15,265 nt of DNA from JTS-RE9 sp964649195. GTDB taxonomy: Bacteria > Planctomycetota > Phycisphaerae > Phycisphaerales > Phycisphaeraceae. Positions 11,013 through 15,265 of this stretch are shown piece by piece. The stretch is taken from assembly GCA_964649195.1 (NCBI GenBank), contig CAZYPK010000130.1, positions 1 to 15,265 on the forward strand. The letters are read 5' to 3'. Below the pieces are notes generated by a model. The model searched no databases and was not told the origin of the DNA. It saw nothing but the letters and a program-made list of their open reading frames with translations. A program made the position numbers and the translations under genes. The stretch's first letter is position 1. Each line of letters opens with the position of its first letter.

Positions 11013-11663
11013 ATGGCACGGACGTCATCGACGACATCCATGAATCGTCTCGTTGAGCGGCTCAGCCGCCTGCCGGGCATCGGCAAGCGATCGGCTGAGC
11101 GGCTGGCGTTTCACCTGCTCAAGCACTCCAACGAGGAGTGTACGCTGCTGGCCCAGGCCATCATCGACCTCAAGCGGAACACCAGGCAGTGTTCCATCTG
11201 CTCGAACCTCACCGATGTCGATCCCTGCCCGATCTGCTCCGATCCGCAGCGTGATCACTCCACGGTGCTCGTCGTGGAACAGCCCAATGATCTGGTGAGC
11301 ATGGAGCAGATGGGACTTTACAAGGGCGTCTATCACGTGCTGATGGGCCGCATCGCGCCGCTGGATGGCGTGGGTCCCGGTGATCTGACGGTGATGGCGC
11401 TGATCGATCGGGTGAAGCGCGGGTTGGCGACAACGGCGATGGACGGCGCTACGCCGCGAGCGGCGGAGGTGCGCGAGGTGATCATTGGGACGAATGCTTC
11501 ACTCGAAGGTGACGGCACGGCGCTTTACCTGGCGCAGCAGCTTGAGCCTTTGGGCGTGAAAGTCTCCCGGCTGGCGCGCGGCCTGCCCTTCGGCTCGCAG
11601 ATGGAACTGGTCAGCAAGGCCGTGCTCGCCGACGCCCTGCAAGGCCGGCAACGGGTGCAATGA
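11013..11663 (+). CDS. recR: Recombination mediator RecR
   Basis: 216 residues. RecR helps RecO/RecF load RecA at single-strand gaps and forms a ring clamp. Order: helix-hairpin-helix LSRLPGIGKRSAERLAFHLL (18-36), zinc finger C60-x2-C63-x8-C72-x2-C75, and a Toprim domain starting at STVLVVEQPNDLVSMEQ and including GPGDLTVMALIDRVKRG. REVIIGTNASLEGDGTALYL and RLARGLPFGSQMELVSKAVL complete the family. Residues about 138-152 (LATTAMDGATPRAAE) are an extra loop compared with E. coli and Bacillus RecR as I remember them. The start at 11013 follows the -10 box; an internal ATG at 11040 would give 207 residues. The usual dnaX-ybaB partners are absent. Confidence 0.95.
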   Translation: MARTSSTTSMNRLVERLSRLPGIGKRSAERLAFHLLKHSNEECTLLAQAIIDLKRNTRQCSICSNLTDVDPCPICSDPQRDHSTVLVVEQPNDLVSMEQMGLYKGVYHVLMGRIAPLDGVGPGDLTVMALIDRVKRGLATTAMDGATPRAAEVREVIIGTNASLEGDGTALYLAQQLEPLGVKVSRLARGLPFGSQMELVSKAVLADALQGRQRVQ

Positions 11664-11746
11664 TGGGCCGCCGACGAGTTGCCGATAATGGTTTTGACGG
11701 GGAAAAACGGGCCAAACGCCTGTGTGTGATCGGCAGCGGATTCGCG

Positions 11747-11752
11747 TACACT
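11747..11752 (+). promoter_or_regulatory. Possible rpoN -10 box
   Basis: TACACT, the same word as at aroDE, but 63 nt before the rpoN ATG. The predicted leader would contain the whole ATTTGAA heptad array. No -35 match is evident. Confidence 0.3.
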
Positions 11753-11769
11753 CGGACTTGAAGATTGGG

Positions 11770-11810
11770 ATTTGAAATCTGAGATTTGAAATTTGAAATT
11801 TGAGATCGAA
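11770..11810 (+). repeat. Heptad tandem repeat (ATTTGAA-type) in the rpoN leader
   Basis: Five consecutive 7-nt units: ATTTGAA, ATCTGAG, ATTTGAA, ATTTGAA, ATTTGAG, then a partial ATCGAA. It is very AT-rich in a GC-rich genome and ends 5 nt before the rpoN start. Similar heptad arrays are known as short tandemly repeated repeats in cyanobacteria, and I recall this sequence type in planctomycetes. Confidence 0.8.
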
Positions 11811-11815
11811 CCCTC

Positions 11816-13363
11816 ATGAGACTCGATGCAGGACAATTTCAACGCATGGGCCAGCACATGGCGCTGGCGCCGCGGCTGATTCAGTCGATGGAGATTCTGC
11901 AACTGTCAGGCATGGCGCTCGAGGAGCGCATCGAGCAGGAACTGGCCAGCAATCCCACGCTCGAACTCAAGGAGCCTGGCGACGAGGATGGCGCCGAGAT
12001 CGCCGAGGCTCATGCGCAGGCCGATGTCCGCGACAGCCAGGAAGGCGAGCGCGAGCTGACCGTCAGCGATGACAAGACCGATCCCAACCACGTCGATGAC
12101 TTCGAACGCCTGACCAACATCAGCGAGGAGTACGGCGAATCGTGGGACTCCAACACCTACGAGGGCGACAGCTACAAACCGGCCCGCGACAACGGCGAGC
12201 GCGACGCCAAGATGGACGCCATGGCCAACACGGCGGCCCGCGGCGAGAGCCTCGCCGATCAACTGCTGGGGCAGTGGCACCTGATCGAGATGACCTCCGA
12301 GCTTCGCGCCGCCGGTGAATATCTCATCGGCTTCATCGACGCCGACGGCTACCTGCGCGTCGATCGGCAGACGCTCGTCGAACAGGCGCCGGCCTCCATC
12401 GACGCCCGGCTTTTCGATGAAGCCCTCGCCGCGATTCAGCAGAATCTGGAGCCGGTGGGCGTCGGCGCACGCGACCTGCGCGAATGTCTGCTGCTTCAGA
12501 TCGACGCCAAGCTTCGCCGGGTGGATGAGGATCCCGATGATCCGATCGACGAGGATGAACTGAAGCTCGAACGGCTGCTGGTGAGCGATTGCCTCAAGGA
12601 CATCGAGGCCAACCGGCTGCCCAGGATCGCCAAGGAGACCGGGCGCGAGATCGAGGAAATCAAGGCCGCCATCGGCCGCCTGCGCCGCTATCAGCCGCAT
12701 CCGGGCCGGCTGGTCGTCGAGGACAGCCCGCGCACGATCATCCCCGACGCCATCATCGATTTTGACGAGGATCAGGATCGCTACGTCGCCCGCCTTCGCA
12801 ACGATCGCCTGCCCGCCCTGCGCATCAGCACCCTCGCGGAGAAGATGGCCAAGGACAAGGCCCTGGACCGCAAGACGCGCGACTTCGTGAAGAACAACAT
12901 CAACACCGCCCAGTGGCTCATCGAAGCGATCCAGCAGCGGCATGGCACGCTGCTGCGGGTGATCAATGTCGTGATCGACGCCCAGCGCGACTTCTTCGAC
13001 TACGGCCCGCAGCACCTCAAGCCCCTGCCCATGACCACCGTCGCCGATCAGCTTGGCATTCACGTGGCGACGGTGAGCCGGGCGGTCAGCGAGAAATATA
13101 TTCAATCCCCGCGCGGCATCTTCCCGCTGCGGATGTTCTTCTCCGGCGGCACCGAAACCGAGGACGGCGAATCGATGAGCTGGCAGGCGGTGCAGGCCAA
13201 GCTCCAGGAAATCATCGAGGCCGAGGACAGGAGCAACCCGCTCAACGATGATGAACTGGTCGAGAAACTGAAGGAAAAGGGCATCGAAATCGCCCGGCGA
13301 ACCGTCGCAAAATACCGCAAGCAACTCAATATCGCCCCGGCGAGGCAGCGCAGGGAATACTGA
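11816..13363 (+). CDS. rpoN: RNA polymerase sigma-54 factor
   Basis: 515 residues. Sigma-54 directs RNA polymerase to -24/-12 promoters and needs an AAA+ enhancer-binding activator. Region I is intact (MALAPRLIQSMEILQLSGMA and EERIEQELASNPTLEL, residues 15-50). A long acidic region II follows (about 52-140, many Asp/Glu). The core-binding domain contains LEPVGVGARDLRECLLLQI. The DNA-binding helix-turn-helix is MTTVADQLGIHVATVSRAVS (406-425), followed by YIQSPRGIFPLRMFF. The RpoN box ARRTVAKYRK (493-502) is perfect. Region II is longer than in E. coli. The start has only a weak GAG upstream. It follows recR by 152 nt. No sigma-54 activator is in the window. Confidence 0.97.
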   Translation: MRLDAGQFQRMGQHMALAPRLIQSMEILQLSGMALEERIEQELASNPTLELKEPGDEDGAEIAEAHAQADVRDSQEGERELTVSDDKTDPNHVDDFERLTNISEEYGESWDSNTYEGDSYKPARDNGERDAKMDAMANTAARGESLADQLLGQWHLIEMTSELRAAGEYLIGFIDADGYLRVDRQTLVEQAPASIDARLFDEALAAIQQNLEPVGVGARDLRECLLLQIDAKLRRVDEDPDDPIDEDELKLERLLVSDCLKDIEANRLPRIAKETGREIEEIKAAIGRLRRYQPHPGRLVVEDSPRTIIPDAIIDFDEDQDRYVARLRNDRLPALRISTLAEKMAKDKALDRKTRDFVKNNINTAQWLIEAIQQRHGTLLRVINVVIDAQRDFFDYGPQHLKPLPMTTVADQLGIHVATVSRAVSEKYIQSPRGIFPLRMFFSGGTETEDGESMSWQAVQAKLQEIIEAEDRSNPLNDDELVEKLKEKGIEIARRTVAKYRKQLNIAPARQRREY

Positions 13364-13375
13364 ACCGCCCGGGTT

Positions 13376-13417
13376 TGAGAAGCTTGGGGTGAGAAGCTTG
13401 AGGTGAGAAGTTTGGGG
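13376..13417 (+). repeat. Three tandem 14-bp repeats after rpoN
   Basis: TGAGAAGCTTGGGG, TGAGAAGCTTGAGG and TGAGAAGTTTGGGG follow each other without gaps, starting 13 nt past the rpoN stop. The last unit runs into the left arm of the long inverted repeat. Confidence 0.8.
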
Positions 13418-13545
13418 TGGCTGGGGCTGAGTCCGCGAAGCCCCGGCCCCCGGGCCCCCGGCCCAGGCGCACGAAGCAAGGTGAAGCAACTGATAGCTGT
13501 TGATCCCACGGGCCGGGGCTTCGCAGAGCCTCAGCCCCAGCCACC
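13416..13545. repeat. Long inverted repeat between rpoN and aroDE
   Basis: Outer arms 13416-13431 and 13530-13545 (16 bp, perfect) and inner arms 13435-13449 and 13510-13524 (15 bp, perfect) are separated by a small asymmetric bulge. The loop is 60 nt. The right arm ends 7 nt before the aroDE -10 box. It could stop read-through from rpoN, but there is no T-tract. The arm sequence, rich in GGGGCTTCGC and AGCCCCAGCC, looks like a dispersed repeat. Confidence 0.7.
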
Positions 13546-13552
13546 TGGACGT

Positions 13553-13558
13553 TACACT
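13553..13558 (+). promoter_or_regulatory. aroDE -10 box with minimal leader
   Basis: TACACT ends 8 nt before the ATG at 13567, so the mRNA would start within a base or two of the start codon. No Shine-Dalgarno sequence is present. Confidence 0.45.
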
Positions 13559-13566
13559 ACCGCGGC

Positions 13567-15201
13567 ATGACCAAGCTGACTGTCGCCATCATGGTCCGTT
13601 CGCTTTCGCAGGCCCTTTCCGCCGCCGCGCAGGCCGCCGAGCGCGGGGCTGATCTGGTCGAGTTCAGGCTCGATCGGTTCACCGGTGATCCGCCCGCGAT
13701 CACCCGCCTCGTCGAGGAATCGCCGCTGCCTTCGATCGTCACCGTTCGCCCCACATTCGAAGGGGGCCACTACGCCGGCAGTGATGTCGAGCGCATCCCC
13801 GTCTTCCAGGCCGCCTGCGCAGGGGCGCGAAAGCCGGCCTACATCGATGTCGAACTCGTCGCATGGCAGAAGTCGCCTGAGCTTCGCATGGCGGTGCAGC
13901 AGCTTGTCTCCCATCCCGGACAGGTGAATCCCACCGACACCGGCCTGCTGCTTTCCAATCACGACTTCGCCACGCGCCCGGTCGATCTCTACCAGCGCAT
14001 CGAGGCGATGCTCGCGGCGCCGGCCTGCCGGGTGATGAAGATCGTCTGGCGGGCCCGCAGCCTGCGCGACAACATCGAGGCCTTCGAGATCATTTCGCAG
14101 CGGCACCGCCCGACCATCGCCCTGTGCATGGGCGAGGAGGGGCTGGCCAGCCGGGTGCTGGCGAAGAAGTTCGGCGCGCTGATGACCTACGTCGCCGTGG
14201 AGGAAGGCGCGGGCACCGCGCCGGGCCAGCCCGATGTGGCGCAGATCAAATCGCTCTACCGCTGGGACCGCATCGATGCCGCGACGCAGGTGTTCGGCGT
14301 CATCGGCCATCCGGTGGGCCACTCGATCAGCCCCGCGTTTCACAACGCCGGCTTCGACGCCACCGGCTATAACGGCATCTACCTGCCGATGCCCATCCCT
14401 CCCGAATACGAGCACTTCAAGGCCACCGTCGCCACCTGGCTGGCCTGCGAAAACCTCCACTTCAAAGGCGCCAGCGTCACCATTCCGCACAAGCAAAATC
14501 TGCTGCGCTTCGTGCAGGAATCCGGCGGCGAAGTCGAGCCGCTCTCGCTTCGCATCGGCGCCGCCAACACGCTGGTGGTGCGCGATGACGGCTCGCTCCT
14601 GGCCTGCAACACCGATTACGCCGCCGCGCTCGATGCGGTCTGCGGCGGCCTGTCGATCACCCGCGACCGGTTGCAAGGCAGGCGCATCGCCGTGCTGGGC
14701 GCAGGCGGCGCGGCCCGCGCCATCGTCGCAGGCTTCGCCCACCACGGGGCGACCGTCGTCATCTACAACCGCACCTTCGACAAGGCGTCTCAACTCGCGG
14801 CAGACTTTCACGATCAACCGACAGACAATGGCGGCAGGTCGAAAGTCATCGCCGCGAAAATGGAAAAGCTCTGCGACTCCTGCTGCGAGGTTTACATCAA
14901 CTGCACCAGCGTGGGCATGTCGCCGAAGGCGAACGCTTCGCCGATCGAAAGCGAGATCATTCAATCGCTGGGTCCGGGGGCGGTGGTTTTCGACACGGTT
15001 TACAACCCGCTGGAAACGCAACTGCTGCGCGAGGCGGGGGCCGCGGGGTGCGTGACCATCAGCGGCGCGGAGATGTTCATCCGCCAGGGCGCGGATCAGT
15101 TCACGCGCTGGACCGGGCGGGAGGCGCCGCTGGATGTGCTGCGCGCGGTGGTGATGAATCAACTGTCCCGCAAGCCCCACCCGGCCCCCGGAGCAGGGTG
15201 A
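13567..15201 (+). CDS. aroDE: Bifunctional 3-dehydroquinate dehydratase / shikimate dehydrogenase
   Basis: 544 residues performing steps 3 and 4 of the shikimate pathway in one cytosolic protein. Residues about 1-230 are type I (Schiff-base) dehydroquinate dehydratase: VEFRLD with E32 and R34, catalytic H132 in LLSNHDF, Schiff-base K158 in CRVMKIVWRAR. Residues about 241-536 are shikimate dehydrogenase: FGVIGHPVGHSISPAFHN (S253, S255), SVTIPHK with catalytic K309, AANTLV with N334, CNTDY with D350, NADP loop GAGGAARA (378-385), NRT (401-403), NCTSVGM, DTVYNP and RQGADQF with Q507. All key residues are present, so both activities are expected. This fusion order is known from plants, chlamydiae and planctomycetes, and it supports the taxonomic call. 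The last residues are a degenerate Pro-rich tail. Confidence 0.96.
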   Translation: MTKLTVAIMVRSLSQALSAAAQAAERGADLVEFRLDRFTGDPPAITRLVEESPLPSIVTVRPTFEGGHYAGSDVERIPVFQAACAGARKPAYIDVELVAWQKSPELRMAVQQLVSHPGQVNPTDTGLLLSNHDFATRPVDLYQRIEAMLAAPACRVMKIVWRARSLRDNIEAFEIISQRHRPTIALCMGEEGLASRVLAKKFGALMTYVAVEEGAGTAPGQPDVAQIKSLYRWDRIDAATQVFGVIGHPVGHSISPAFHNAGFDATGYNGIYLPMPIPPEYEHFKATVATWLACENLHFKGASVTIPHKQNLLRFVQESGGEVEPLSLRIGAANTLVVRDDGSLLACNTDYAAALDAVCGGLSITRDRLQGRRIAVLGAGGAARAIVAGFAHHGATVVIYNRTFDKASQLAADFHDQPTDNGGRSKVIAAKMEKLCDSCCEVYINCTSVGMSPKANASPIESEIIQSLGPGAVVFDTVYNPLETQLLREAGAAGCVTISGAEMFIRQGADQFTRWTGREAPLDVLRAVVMNQLSRKPHPAPGAG

Positions 15202-15208
15202 GGGCCAA

Positions 15209-15265
15209 GGCAGGGCAACCGCATATGACTTCGGGAGGGCGAGGCTCCGGGAGGGCGAGGCTCCC
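15209..15265 (-). repeat. Repeat family C, copy C2, with 16-bp tandem units (cut by window edge)
   Basis: CAGGGCAA, CATATG and GGGAGGGCGAGGC correspond, in inverse orientation, to the right half of the hairpin at 4022-4049. The unit GGGAGGGCGAGGCTCC occurs twice in tandem (15233-15248 and 15249-15264), and the array may continue past the window. It starts 8 nt after the aroDE stop. Confidence 0.65.

Noticed and set aside
11770..11810. CRISPR or phage attachment site at the heptad array
   Set aside because: A 7-nt period without spacers is a simple tandem array; there is no tRNA or integrase nearby.
13552..15180. 542-residue open frame opposite aroDE
   Set aside because: The sense frame contains all catalytic residues of both enzymes; the antisense frame is His/Arg/Asp-rich without motifs.

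Overview
The window looks like a chromosomal segment of a high-GC planctomycete, most likely Phycisphaerae-like. The basis is a fused type I 3-dehydroquinate dehydratase/shikimate dehydrogenase (aroDE), a sigma-54 gene beside recR, several small lipoproteins, an orphan BFD-like [2Fe-2S] protein and many dispersed palindromic repeats. The taxonomic call is inference from gene content; there is no rRNA gene to anchor it.

Layout. 1-73: the truncated start of an exported protein on the minus strand. 74-568: gene-free, with two copies of a palindromic repeat (family A) and the promoter of a zinc alcohol dehydrogenase (569-1579, +). Convergent to it is an alpha-ketoglutaric semialdehyde dehydrogenase (1679-3268, -), followed upstream by a PrcB-like lipoprotein (3420-3878, -). 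A divergent spacer with a long hairpin leads into a plus-strand series: small lipoprotein (4140-4682), six-helix membrane protein (4858-5544), surE (5624-6406), holA (6732-7790), a DUF3592-type membrane protein (7890-8396) and a large lipoprotein (8447-9685). Then come a low-GC overlapping gene pair ending in a PIN nuclease (9721-10477), a BFD-like ferredoxin on the minus strand (10483-10752), recR (11013-11663), rpoN (11816-13363) and aroDE (13567-15201). No tRNA, rRNA or CRISPR array was seen.

Most notable. (1) The surE-holA spacer contains a 234-bp element with perfect 15-bp terminal inverted repeats and a perfect 10-bp target duplication. It is inserted at the apex of a family A repeat whose uninterrupted form can be rebuilt from the flanks. 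(2) surE, holA, recR and the ferredoxin gene each have a TACAAT/TATCAT box ending exactly 6 nt before ATG and no Shine-Dalgarno sequence, so they are probably leaderless. Lipoproteins and other exported or accessory genes instead carry AGGAGG-type sites. (3) The 9721-10477 pair joins a small protein of ferredoxin-like (Cas2/VapD/SinR-like) predicted topology to a PIN nuclease with all four catalytic acids, and is a candidate toxin-antitoxin module. (4) A recurring intrinsic terminator keeps its loop while its stem covaries; one copy runs directly into the surE promoter.

The housekeeping genes act in DNA replication and repair (holA, recR), nucleotide/stress phosphatase function (surE), alternative-sigma transcription (rpoN) and aromatic amino-acid precursor synthesis (aroDE). 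They look like independent short transcription units rather than one operon.
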